Assembly: GCF_040054535.1 (NCBI RefSeq)
Contig: NC_090787.1
Location: 16,985,501-17,049,500, forward strand
Length of the DNA stretch: 64,000 nucleotides
Direction of reading: 5' to 3'
Source of the DNA: Antennarius striatus
Taxonomy: Eukaryota; Chordata; Actinopteri; Lophiiformes; Antennariidae
A program made the translations under genes and the position numbers. Positions 23,101 through 37,465 of the stretch are shown in pieces. Position 1 is the first letter of the stretch. Each line of letters begins with the position of its first letter. The notes beneath the pieces are model-generated. The model was not told where the DNA came from. It did not search any database and saw only the letters and a list, made by a program, of their open reading frames with translations.

Positions 23101-24740
23101 TTAATTTCTTCACATTTCTTCACATCTAAGCAACAAAGTTGACCACTTTTCAGGAGATTGTTACTGGTAAAAGGACAGTTCATAGTATGAATGCTTCACC
23201 AAGGCTTTGAGCAGCTATTTCAGGAGTGCAGTGACGTCTGCCACATTGTCGGCTTTTGTCTACACTGCATGTTTAATACATGTTTTTATACGGTTGTGTA
23301 CTGTGAAAACAGCTTCCACTTAGTAACCTCACTTTGCTTTAAACAGCTGAGAAAGTCCTTTTCTAGTAGGGGTACAGAGTGAGACTGGTTCGTCAGGTGG
23401 GGTGCATGAAGCAGCAGTCTCCTCAGTCTGTAAGTGTAAACTCATTACAATAGGTGTCGTACCTGCTGTTCTTCAAAACATGTATATAGTTTACAGCCAT
23501 CGAGTAAGAAGTCTATGACAAGAGCCAAAGACCACATATCAGCAGCTTCAGACAATGGCAGGCCAGAAATTCTCTCTGGGGCCCTAAATGAAGCAGAAAA
23601 AATGTCAAAGATTAACAGTCCATATAAACATCAAGACCATCTCGCTCCTTAATCCAGATTAACTCCCTGTCACCAATGCAGCCTCCAACCAAAGTTCATT
23701 AAAATCAAGGATTATTTTAAATAGAAGAGCAATTTGTGGAGAAATGCTACTGAAAAGATTGAATCTAAGGTGAGAGACATGAAAAAGTAATGGAATGTAA
23801 AAATAGGTGAAAACTTAATTTAATGGAGAGAAAAAATTACACATGAAAATGACAGAAGATGAAAAATGAATAGTGAATTTTTTATGTTTAACAATAACCT
23901 GATCCTGAACTGCAATGCTGAATTAGGAACATAATGACAATATTGTGTATAATATATTATACATGAGAAATATTTGAAAGTATGTTTAGTGCAAAGGTCC
24001 TTACGTAAATTTATCTGCTGGCAGCTTTGGAGGCTTCCTGTCATCGGATCTCAGCTGGGCCGAACTGAAGTTCACCAGCTTGACTCTGACAGGTTTTCTC
24101 CTTCGGTCTTCTATCATGATATTTGTTGGTGAAACATCATCATGAATCACCCCGATGGACTTGAGGACCAGCAATGCTGTGGCCATCTGCAGAAGACAGG
24201 TGCTTAACTTCTCAGTTTTCCTCAGTTTAAATGTGACAGTCATTGGCGGGTTATCTTTGCACTGACTGGGGTCGTACCTGTTGGAAGATGTCTCTGATGT
24301 CACTCAGGCTCAAAAGGTTCTTGTTTGTGGAGACATATTCCTTTAAGTCAATATCTAATGTCTCAAATGCCAGCGTCTGACTTCCAACAAACCAGCCATG
24401 AAACTTGACGATATGATATGCGTCAAGGTTTCGGCACATCAACTCGATCAGGATGGCAAGCTGCAGATCAATAGAAGGGAACCCGTCACTCTGGAAACTC
24501 ATTATTCCTCATCTGTAACCAGCTTATACTCTAAATATTAAAGATGTGCACCTTACAATGAACAAGACCTACCTCATTGTTAAAACTGTCATAATTTTTT
24601 CTGTTTTTGACAGCTACAGTCTTCAGATTTTTTATATTTTGTTGCAGACTCCCATCAAAGGGCTTGCCGCTGATGAACCGATAATCATAATATTGTAATT
24701 CAAAAGAATTACCGGTAGACTCAGAACCAGAGCTGTTCAT
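20159..24740 (-). CDS. HIPK-like tandem pseudokinase-kinase protein
   Basis: Eleven coding exons join in phase to 664 aa: 24573-24740, 24278-24460, 24005-24186, 23463-23583, 22662-22973, 22276-22464, 22010-22188, 21762-21885, 20834-20941, 20618-20692 and 20159-20512. Both domains resemble HIPK-family kinases (QQV..AL..L, APE, DMWS). Domain 1 (about 17-256) keeps VAVK (K45) but has HDDVSPTN for HRDLKPEN and NFS for DFG, and a poor Gly loop. Domain 2 (about 282-585) has GKGAFG (289), AVK (K311), [13 protein letters not shown] and RAPEV. Exon 5 holds the end of domain 1 and the start of domain 2 in one uninterrupted frame, which argues for a single gene. Exons 2-4 and 6-8 match in size and phase. 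The tail is short and basic. I know no named orthologue; HIPK-like genes are expanded in teleosts. An upstream in-frame ATG at 24764 is possible. Confidence 0.8.
21240..21575 (+). mobile_element. Interspersed non-LTR/SINE-type 3' end
   Basis: Sits in a kinase-gene intron, antisense to the gene. It contains tgggagtttttccctgacac, then cactttgaaatgtcttac and gataaagcgctctattaata, ending in an AT-rich tail. This 3' end recurs widely in fish genomes; I cannot name the subfamily. Confidence 0.5.
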
Positions 24741-25842
24741 CTTGGATCCTGCGTGTGCTTGCATTTATCAGGGTTTGTATGTAATGCACCTTTGGATAAT
24801 TTTGATCAAGCGGTCACTGCTTTGTGATGCTTTGTCTTTGAGGCTTTGGTGTCTGTCTGCTGCACCGGCTCCAGAGTTTCATTGGACGACACAGATCAAA
24901 GTAAAAGATCAAAGCAAACTGTTTCAGCTTCAGTTGATGCTGCTGGAATCTGCAGGAGCCACTCTCCCAGCGTGATGGACGCTTCCTGTGACCAACATCA
25001 CAGTTTTCCTCAGCAGTGGGTGTTTACAGGACAGGGAGGCACATGACTGGATCTGCTGTCCTTCTTGGAGTGTTGGGAGGGAACGGCCCAGCCCCGACAT
25101 CATTGGAGGCATCCACCTCAACCAGACTGTCGGTTGGGGTCAGGTTGTTACATCGGCTGTTTGGGTGTGTGTGTGTGTGTGTGTGAGAGTGGTTTCAGTG
25201 AGTGAGGTGCTGCATGCCCACCGCTCGACTCCTGAGGTGACTCATGTATCGGCTGACCCCCAGTCAAGACTCACACCCCAAAATCCAACACCTTTCATCA
25301 CAACCAGCCAGCAACAGAACCCCTGTAACCTGTGAACCACATGTGCCTCCTCTGGAGCCTTATGATGGGCAACCTGGGGACATGCAGGGATTTTTTGATG
25401 CAGAGTTAAATCTGAGTAATAAATTCAATAGACATAATATGCTTTTATAAAATGTTTGTCTATATGTTATTCATCCCCACTGCAAATTTTAAAATGCAAA
25501 ATTGAACATCCTCAGAGTCGATGCATTTATATATATATATCGTGTGCTTCAGGCCTGTTGGATATTATTATCCTGCTATTTTGGACCAGGACAAGGAGCT
25601 TATATTTTAGTGGGACATTCCTGACTAAATAAAGGATAAATAAATGTATTAATTAATTATAAATATAAAATACCTCTTTAATATACTGTGTACATCAATT
25701 TTTCACCACATAATTTTATGACAGACCAAAAAGTAGTAAGACAATCAAAAAAGTTTATAAAGTCATACAGTTGAAATATACTGTATTGTAAAACACAAGA
25801 AACATTCAGTTAGTTAACAAGTTGAACAGATGTGTTGTTTTC
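24741..25842. other. Kinase gene 5' flank and intergenic DNA
   Basis: Probable promoter side of the kinase gene. A short (TG)n tract lies near 25165. No further exon or RNA gene recognised. Confidence 0.5.
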
Positions 25843-26006
25843 CATCCATCCATCCATCCATCCATCCATCCATCCATCTTCCTGTAAACAAGATGATCGC
25901 AGCCGTCTCATTTGCAGATGCTTATTGGCCTTGCGGGTCACGGGTCTGCTGGAGCCTACAGGCAAAAGGCAGGGTACACCTTGGATGGGACGCCAGCTCA
26001 TCAAGG
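25843..26006 (+). mobile_element. Fish interspersed repeat with (CCAT)n head
   Basis: A (CCAT)n run is followed by gggtctgctggagcctacag, then aaggcagggtacaccttgga and gacgccagctcatcaagggg. This arrangement is very common in teleost genomes. The segment at 55480-55620 looks like another part of the same family. Confidence 0.6.
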
Positions 26007-26071
26007 GGCATGTGTTGTTTTAATTGCAGGTAAATAGATTAAGCAGCATGAAGTGCAAATAAATTGAAGCT

Positions 26072-28416
<2,345 letters not shown>

Positions 28417-29026
28417 TTTTTTCCCCCCCACCCTGACGATTATTCGTCTTTTTAGGCGTTTAGGAGAACCAAGACAAAGTCAGTGAGCTACAAAGTTCTA
28501 CCGTCCCAAACTGTTAGCCAGCCGGACAAGTCCGTCACCAAAATAAACTCCCTGTGAAACATGAGGCCGGTGTGATGTGATTGCTTACAGCTTCAAGTAT
28601 ATGTAGTTGAACAAGAACTTACTTGTACACGTTTTATTATAAATTTTAAAATGGTATATTATCATTGTTTCCAATCACAATGCAAGTAAAAATAAAATTT
28701 ACAAAAGATGTCGGAACTTTGCCGAATCATAAGTTTGTCACCGGAACAGTTTTAATGTTGCTTCCGGTGAAGACGTCCGTGGGGGAGATAATGCTAACGT
28801 GACATTCTATCTGGCAAAGATTTCAACTTGTTTTTCACCGAATTTGAAATGAATTGCAATAATAATAATAACATAAATATGATATGACTCAAACTACATT
28901 AGTTTTTTTGGTATAAAAGATAATTTGTTCGAACTACACGGTTCTTTTCGGTTGTAACCTTGGCGTGAGAGAGAAGTTGTTACTGCCTGTAGGGGAAACC
29001 AGCCGCCGTCAACCCTACCGACAAAC
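28417..29026. promoter_or_regulatory. Bidirectional promoter of mitd1 and mrpl30
   Basis: The 610 bp between the two start codons must contain both transcription starts. Two ETS/GABP-type cores are visible, ccggaa at 28741 and cttccgg at 28761. ETS sites are usual in divergent housekeeping and mitochondrial-gene promoters. The same head-to-head pair exists in human. Confidence 0.7.
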
Positions 29027-31085
29027 ATGGCTTTGAGCTCTTTACCAGCCAAGGTGAGAATATTTATTCAAAAATTAGGCCCTCGTAAATATCTAGGCAT
29101 TTTTACACTTGTATGTTGAATATCATCCAAAAATGTATACTACAGAGTTGCAACTCGTTTTAAGATATCTTGAATAAATGTGTCTCAATCGTGATGTAGT
29201 TTACATGTTTGACAGTATGAAGGTCTGGTGCATTTCAAGTTCACCACTCCAGCCTTCTGCTGTCCTGAAAATTAAATGTATGAGTGTGTCTTGCACAAAG
29301 ATTATTCGGTCATAATTTGTGACCTAATCTGAAATTATTCTATTAATGGAGGATGCCAAAATAATTTTAATGTGGAAACAGTATAAAGTTGCATGAATGA
29401 CAGCTTTATTTTGTATTGATGTTATATGGCCTGATCTACAAAATTTAAAATTTATTATTAAGTCTTATTAAAATTTAAAAATTTTAATACTGTAATATTT
29501 TTAAATTTTATACTGATTATATTTTAGTTATAGTTTAGTATATAAGTCCTGTTAGTGCTGCATGTGTCTGTCTGTTAGTGTAATGTATGTCTTGTGGTAT
29601 GTCCTGTGATGTCAATGTTTCCTTTTCTCCTGGTGTTTATCCAGTATTATTTGTTATTTAATGCCTGAGCAGTGGATATATGCAATTTCCTCCGGGATTA
29701 ATAAAGTATCTATCTATCTATCTATCTATCTATCTACAAGACACTGTGTACTTGTACTTTAGGAAACAGTTCAGCTTTTAGGGTAAGCAACATTTTGACT
29801 TTAAACTTTATGTGCATTAGCAGATCCTAACAGAAGCAACACGTTTATCACCCTGCCAGTGGTTTGTGTGTGCACGAAGCAAATATACCCGATCAAGAGT
29901 CCCACCTGAGGTGAGTCATTCCAGCCAGATGTCTTGTGTCAATTTTATAAAATAATTTGTTGCAAATCTTTTGTACCCTAGTAATAGTATTTTCTTATAT
30001 TGTACACATACTCATGTAGCATATGAATACAGTAGTGTAGAATTCAGAAGACAGGTGTGGAGTTAATCCAGCTCATGCAGAAAGAATACACTTACGAGTT
30101 TTACATTACAGTGATCCATTAACTCTGCTCATTTGTTCCATTGTTTTTTGTTTCAGTATTATGCTGAGAGGTCAAAAGAACATGAGAAATATGAGGGTGA
30201 TCCAGACCAGCCTCACAAGCTGCATATAGTAACACGGGTCAAAAGTGTGATACGAAGACCCTACTGGGAAAAAGACATGGTGAAATACCTTGGCCTTCAA
30301 AAGGTATGGCTGATAATCTGTTCAAAACTCACAACATATCAGTTAGCTTCATCTTTAACCTCTGAAAAATACAGTTGTACAAAGAATATGCATAAATAAG
30401 TCGTGCCTGTCTTTGTTGACTGTTTTCAGTTTATCATCAGCTTTTAGCCATGGAGAGTCGTCATAACCGATGATGACTGTTAGTTGAATTATGTTCTGTG
30501 CCTCAGTAGTGCCATGTAGAATGAAAAAGGAGTGCATTAGGTTACATGCAGGTAGAGAGTCAACCATGAAAGTTCCTCTTAGCTCTTACAGACATCCAGT
30601 CCACTATGGAGGCATAAAGATCACTTACCATTGTACTTTATTCTGGTGAAATCCAGATGTATTGTCACATTAAGTCTTGAATAATTTGCACTAACTGTCC
30701 TGTTTGAAATTAGGCAAACACACCAGTGATTCACAAAAATACACCAACAGTCAACGGCCAGCTGAAGTTTGTCAAGCATCTTGTAAGGTAAGATTAAGGG
30801 TGACAGACCTCTGCAGAAAATTAATGTGCAGGCAAAATTAATAATACAAGTTATCTACATTTATGACCCCAACATTCGAGAAGTAGCTCCTGCAACTGTT
30901 TGTTCGGTCATTGGAGGGACATTTAAAAGGACTTATTTCCTTGTTCATTCAGGATCCAGCCGCTCCGGACCCCTTATGGACTCCCAGAGGAACAGGACAT
31001 GGCAGACACGTACATCAACAGCAAGGGAGAGTTAATTGTTCGGCGCCTCCTCAAACCTGCAGACCCTAAGGCTATTGAATCTTAG
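29027..31085 (+). CDS. mrpl30: Mitochondrial ribosomal protein L30 (uL30m)
   Basis: Component of the large mitochondrial ribosomal subunit. Five coding exons in phase (29027-29053, 29824-29910, 30157-30303, 30714-30787, 30953-31085) give 155 aa, close to the human length. Diagnostic stretches are [63 protein letters not shown] and [18 protein letters not shown]. The N-terminal residues (MALSSLPAK and on) are Arg/Ser-rich with few acidic residues, as expected of a mitochondrial presequence. Intron 1 contains a LINE tail with a (TATC)n run. Confidence 0.97.
29640..29737 (+). mobile_element. L2-type LINE 3' tail with (TATC)n
   Basis: Short fragment in mrpl30 intron 1 ending gggattaataaagtatctat and running into eight or so TATC units. 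Same kind of end as at 16546. Confidence 0.6.
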
Positions 31086-32433
31086 CTCTGCATTCATTCA
31101 TAAGTTACTGGGTCACTCATTCATAAATGTGATCCTTTGTTTCGTCTTACATCACTACTTGGATAACTGCTCCAGGTGTGATCGGATTGCTCAGAACAAG
31201 TGTATTTGTTTTTCTAAACATCAATTAAAAAACATATTTACATGTTCAGCTTTAACAAATTGCAGTCTGTTGTCAGTGTATCAGTAGATTATTGTCAAGC
31301 TTCTGTATTAAATGTGACAGACCTTCTCAAGTATCACTCATCTCCTTTGTTCAGTCAGATCATCTATGGCAATTATTAGACCTGATTCACATTCACAGTC
31401 AAATTGAAAAGACACCACAAGCAAGTGTTTTTATTGTTGGAACAGTGAGACCATATCAGGACCACAGCAGTCTGACTTACACATTAAAAACAAAATGTAC
31501 AGATTCATCCTTCAGCTGTTCCAGACAAATGAGTCGTTTGTGTTGGCAGCAGTGATTCACATTCACAGATGAATGACTTTGTATGCATGACTTTGAGAGT
31601 AGAAGGAACCCCATGCAGTTACAAGCACATACGGTGGTAGGAACTTACCAAATTTTGTGTTCCAATAATTAGTGCTTAAGCTATTCAAATCTATAAAACT
31701 TACCCACCAGCCGACTTTTGTTTAAATCATTATTTCACATTTTCTGTAAATCGTAACTTTATTTCACTTCGCAAATATCACTGTGTTCGTCTTATATATT
31801 ATTTAACTGAAATTCCTGATCCGAACAACCAGTGATTTTATAAAGGGAAAATCTTGAAAATTATCAGGGTGGCCAGGCTTTCTCATACCACTGCATTTAT
31901 CAAGTCCTCAAATATAATTTGAGTGAAAATCTGAAATTCTGGCTCAGGCATGTAAAAATGTTTACTGATCTTGGCACTCACAGAATTTTATTAATTTCTT
32001 ACACAAGACTTGCATGATTACATGGAAAAGAAATAACTGCTGTAACTAAGAGAAATGGAACATTAAAAATATGGAAATCTGTAATACAGGAAGTTTCTTT
32101 TCGAGAGGCTGTTTGTAAGCTGAATTGTTTGTAAGTCATTATATACTAAATGTCAATCCATAATTGCAAGACTGACCAGGGTGAGACGAGGGAAATGACT
32201 TTTAGAGATGCACACATGGGGCGGTGCTGCTCGTGTGATCTCAGCCTCAAAGCTTTGACAACAAAATTGTGACAGACAAGTTCTTGATTCAATTATAAAC
32301 TTCTTTACTTAACCAACTTTGAAAATTGCCAAAACAACGGACATAAAAGGCAGGAACAAAAAATAAGAGGGCTGTTTAGCAAGACTTTCATGAGGTAGCC
32401 CCGAGAGAGAAGACAAGTCGACAGGCGGTGCTT
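31086..32433. other. Convergent intergenic region, mrpl30 and txndc9 3' UTRs
   Basis: Contains the 3' UTRs of both genes. I see no further coding exon. The human locus has LYG genes between mrpl30 and txndc9; none is visible here. Confidence 0.6.
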
Positions 32434-33782
32434 TCAGTCATCTCCTGAGTCTGAATCCGAGTCGTAAGCTTTACCTCTGATGGTTTTCTTCTCCACATGT
32501 CTGATCTTTGTGCCTGACCTTTTTGTCATTGTGGGAGGTTCCATTAGGCTACCGCTAGAACAGTAGGGGGAGAAAATATTTTTAAAAAAGGTTGCTTTTA
32601 AATTTTTCCAGCATATTCTGTAGCAATGTAAATCTCACCTGTAGTTAATAACAGCTGCACAGCCAAGTCTCCATTCAAGCATCTCTGTGGAAAACTCATC
32701 TGTGTTCCCCAGGTCACTGAATCCAACCACATATTCTTTTGTTTTTCCATCCAATACCAGCGCCAGAGTAGGAATGATCTTAATTCGCAGTCTTTCTGTC
32801 AGAAACGGGGCCTTTTCCACATTCAGCTTGATGAATTTGGTCTCAACATGCTTCTTTGCCAAGATAGCCAAGTGTTTGTCGAGGATCTTGCACCTACGCA
32901 AAGACTGACAGACTCAGAATCCAGTGACATTGCCCCCCACTCAAACTAAAACACAAAAATATCATTAACTAAATCAGTGAACTAAAAGATAAATATTAGT
33001 GAGGTAATGTTTTGACTGCAGGAAACAACTAGGCTATTATTTCTCAGGTAACAATTGACAGCTAAACTTGAGATTATTATCAATAAATTTTATAGAGAGT
33101 TCTGTAAATATAGGAATAAATCTGTGTTGTCAGAGATCACTTTGTTGCATTCAGATCTCTTCTTTGGTTCAGAGTGAAGAAGAAGACTTTCTTCATAAAT
33201 GCTGATTTCTTAGTCACACTTTTTCATGCTAGAAACAAATTTTCAATTGTACAACTGTCACTCGATTACTTGGGGTCTACTGTGTAAATGTAAACAATTA
33301 TCAGTGAATGACTGACCTGAAGGTGGAATTTCTGTAGAAATGGCAGACAACTTTCTCTGTGTCCTTCACCTCAGTGAAAAAGTCTTTCTCACTCGGCACT
33401 TCTCTGTACTCGCCGTGGCCTTTAGACAGCCACTCCTTATGAACAGAGAACTCATATGAGTTGAAAAGCAACAAAGAGAAAACAAGTGGATTTGACAGTA
33501 TGGTGCAATAAATACACAAAGTAAAACTAATTTTCCCAAGAAAAGAAATAGAGTATAATGGTACAATCCACTGTATTAGACAATGATCACCGTCGTTGTT
33601 CAGACACACACCTGCTTCTGGTGCTGCCGTTTCTTCAGTGCCTCCAGCCGCTTCTCCCTTAGTCTTTCCATATCATCATCATCCAATTCTTGTAGTTTGT
33701 TCAATTGCTCATCCACGGTTTCCTCAATGAGTTTGGCTGATTGTTCCAAAACTTTTGCCAAGACATCAATCTGGTTGGCCAT
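32434..33782 (-). CDS. txndc9: Thioredoxin domain-containing protein 9 (PhLP3)
   Basis: A phosducin-like protein with a thioredoxin fold that modulates the CCT/TRiC chaperonin, notably for tubulin and actin folding. Four coding exons in phase (33612-33782, 33317-33435, 32639-32893, 32434-32554) give 221 aa; human has 226. An N-terminal acidic and basic helix ([19 protein letters not shown]) precedes [20 protein letters not shown]. The fold follows, with [19 protein letters not shown]; the redox CxxC is absent, as in the family. Then come [32 protein letters not shown] and an acidic Ser/Asp tail. The start is the CCACCATGG context at 33782. An upstream in-frame ATG at 33956 is rejected because an acceptor (tttcctgtctcag) lies between. 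Confidence 0.97.
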
Positions 33783-34379
33783 GGTGGAGTGTTCAGACTG
33801 AAACACGATGGATCTGAGACAGGAAACAACAGGTCGTGTGAACTGAGACATGACGTCAGTTAAATGTTGACTATTAAGGTGACTGTAGACTGCAAAAAAT
33901 GTGTTGACACCCTGACGTATTTTCTGATATTGATCCCACAGTGACGTCAGAGCCATTGATAGCTGTTAAGAGATCAATGCTGACAGTGGACAAATCCATG
34001 GTAGCCTTACCGACTCAGCTAGAACTAGCTTACTTAGCTTAGTTGAGAAAATCTACTACGCTTTTCCATTTTAATGTCTTACACAATAAACAAACTTACA
34101 ACACAGACTGTTGTGTTGACAAAGTTTCGTCGCTAATTACCTGTAACGTTAGCAATGAAAGTAAACGTGGACTACAACGAGAAGTGCCGTCGTTAGCCTC
34201 TTACGCTAGCGAAGATTAGCTTTACGACTTTCTTAAATCGTTAAAACTGTCAGAGACGAGAAAAAAAACAGAATTTATTTATTAGGTGACAACAGACGTC
34301 AAAGATGTGTGGTGTTAAAAAAACCCACTTCTTAATCACAATTTCGATAAAAGAGTGGATTACCTGTCAGTTAACAAAG

Positions 34380-34440
34380 GCTTTCCCACCAACGTACGCG
34401 CGCAGAGCGGATGTGACGTCAGAGTTTACGGAAGTAAAAC
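34380..34440 (-). promoter_or_regulatory. Core promoter of txndc9
   Basis: A short CpG-rich patch (gtacgcgcgcag) lies next to a perfect CRE, TGACGTCA (34414-34421), and an ETS-type ggaagt (34431-34436). The gene's coding start is about 0.6 kb downstream. Further perfect TGACGTCA sites lie at 33851 and 33942. Confidence 0.5.
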
Positions 34441-37400
34441 TAAATGACCCCGTCGCCACATTTTTTTAGTTCTAATTTTGTCAGTAATACTTTGCAGTTT
34501 GTAACGTAATCTAGAAAAGATAAACGCAATCTCTATCCATATAAAATTACAGACAGTCCGATGTTTGTTTCTTTATTTTATTTAAAATCTCAAAACCGTA
34601 GATTGTATTTTCAATTATCTAAAAAAAACAAAAAAACACAAGTACAGTACCATAATTCAAAAAAAGAATCGTGAACATGCAATGACAGTATAGGTAAAGA
34701 ACTGCTTGTAGATAAATAAAAATTAAATAAAAATTTGTTAGAGATTGCAGTACCCTCCATCAGGGTAACTCATTTAAACCAATCATCATTGCACCTAAAA
34801 CAAATCTAGTCCAGTTTCACCATGATAGTATGATTCCTTGACCAAGAAAACCTACCAATAGTCTTTGTAATAACTATCTAGTATGATTATAATTACTTAG
34901 TTTTCTTCTCAGACTCATTAAGTTACAAATTTTGCATGAGCATTATAAATTCATTATAAATGTAACAACCTATCAGTGTATCTTAATCAGAAGTCACAAT
35001 GATTTTTTTCCAAGTGATCTAGGCCGGTTAATTTAAGTTTGAAGCAAAATTTATCACTACCCTTATTCAATAGTAAAGAATTGTTTAAAAACAGTCATTC
35101 TAGCTTCAGATGATTCAGTTACATCTGAATAAAATGTAATCACAATCTTTTTAAAAAATATTGCTGATCTTGGGAAAACAAATACTAACAAAAGCATTAC
35201 CACCTTGATAGAGCTAAAATGAATACTGTATCATGAATATGAATATCATCTTTATGACAATATCAAATTACATTTTGAGTATCAAAGCATTGTTTACTTA
35301 AATATTTTAAATAGCCAGCCTGTACCTGAATGATTGACAAGGACAAATAACTTGATACAGAGTTTACAGTTTATTACAAGATTTAGAAAACTTACAAACA
35401 AGTTCACAGCTTCAGGTCTTCAGGCACAAGCCAGTTTAGAGAAGTCAAGCCTGGCCAACTTTAACATCTGGCAAGATATGACAAGTGAAGAGAAGCCAAC
35501 ATTGCGAAACTGAGAGGAGACTTGCACATTCTGAATTACATTCAATTCAACAAGTTTTTAAAAAATGACATATTGATTGGGTTTGCATATACAGATAATA
35601 TTTGAAATAAACCTTTCCTCCACACACAAACAGTGCATGGTGGGATTACAAGCCAACCAGAGTACGCGACTCGCCCATCAAAAATGGTGACTTCACAGGA
35701 ACACAATGATGTAACCACAAGCCATACAAATGCCTCCAATGTATCTACATGAGCACATTAAAAACCAGGTCATTGCTATAAAGATTATCTATATGCAAGA
35801 GACAAGGTTTTGGTATCAAATGTGTGTCTGTTCGCAGTCCAAGTAGTACCGGCCCGCTGAGGTGGTTGAGAGTCTGTATGGAGATGACAGGAGGTGCAAC
35901 ACAACGGCTGAAACACAGTCTCAGAAAACACTGGCTGTCATCTGATGACATCTATCTACAGTTGTGTGTTTTTAACGATAAGTTGTCTCTGGACTCGGAT
36001 CTTTTCTTGCATCTGAAGTTGCTGATCAACTTTTAAACAATGACTGGCAGACAGTAGCACAAGTTTGGCCAGGACACCTTTTCACACACAGGTATCTGCT
36101 GGCTGCACTAGAAGCCCAGAAACACCGGCCGTTGTCTAAGAGGCTCAACAGTCATCAAACAAAAGCCGATCAATTCCAAGACTGAAAAACGGGCAACGTG
36201 TTCCGAAGCAAATCCAGCATTATTTCAATATTTACATCAGTTACACTGATAACTATTTATCAAACACACTAGGAAAACATAATTACCATAGACTGCAAAG
36301 GCTGCATGAAATCTTTCATCATCTTGAAAGGGCATCTCATTTTTTGTGGGATATAAAATATGCATAGGGTACTGTACTTAATTATTCCCATAACCCCTTC
36401 AAAACCTTTCACGTTAGAGTGCTCCTGAGAACGAACACTTAACCCCTGTGAAGTGCTTTGGCCGGCTTCTGATTTATATGTTGAACATTTAAGAGTTAAG
36501 AAAGTGAGAAGCTTTTAAAGACACTTACTAAGAAGTCACTACATGTAAACAATGCAAGAAGTCAACTCTCCGTGTACATCTTTTCATTTTAAAACCTCAA
36601 ACAAGTCTATTTAGAAACTGTATTTACACACTATAATAACAGGGTTTGGCACTTTTTTGGAGACAAAGAAAAACGACAACAACCACAACAAAAAAAAACA
36701 ACAACAAAAAAAGCGCAAATGCTATTTTATGTAGTGGACTATATTAACTTTTGTGACACGGATGGTGTACTTGTTTTACAGGTCAGTACATGAGGCATGG
36801 AGCACCAAAGATAACCTGATGAAAAGTAAAATTCTACTTCTACCATTTCTGGGATTATCGTTATCGTACGTCTGAGGAGAGTTAAAACACTGATTCTGAC
36901 AAGAGAAGCTTATACCACAGTCATCTTTTTAAACCCAGACAAATTTAACTGCATAATTCTACCAAAAATAACCATCAAAATAGGTCTGTTATTGTCTGTA
37001 TTAAACTTTAGGAACAGCTTTCTTGGATGAAAAAAACCCAGGAGGAACATTTTTAATCTTACAAGGTCTGGCTCAGACTGGATTCATTAGAAATATCACT
37101 AGCTGTAAAAAACATTCATAAAAAATTGCCACACATTTAAAAACAAGTCTTCGCATCGCTTAGAAAAGAACTCCGTAATATAAATGATGAAACTGCAAAA
37201 AGCTGCTACGATTATCTCTCTTCTGGTTTTTGGTGAGTAGATTTTACACACAGTTCCTGTTAATCAGTTAGTATTATTAGTCCCTCCCTGTGAGTGTGTA
37301 AAAGGTCGTGAATTTGTGTCTCTGGACGCCACTGAGAATATTCTGGCAGATGCTGCAGTTTTGTCACAGTTGAGGAGAACAAACATCATCCTGATGTCAG

Positions 37401-37465
37401 ACTTGATGAAAAAGTACCAAAAAAAGTGATGGTTTGACACACAGTGAAAAAGTACAACTCCTCCT
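34441..37465. other. Intergenic plus rev1 3' UTR
   Basis: The part nearest 37465 is the rev1 3' UTR; its end is not certain. AT-rich, with no ORF of recognisable family. No RNA gene or repeat element seen. Confidence 0.5.

Noticed and set aside
33600-33956. N-terminally extended TXNDC9 starting at 33956
   Set aside because: The extension is intronic: an acceptor (tttcctgtctcag) lies between it and the Kozak ATG at 33782, and the human N-terminus aligns from 33782.
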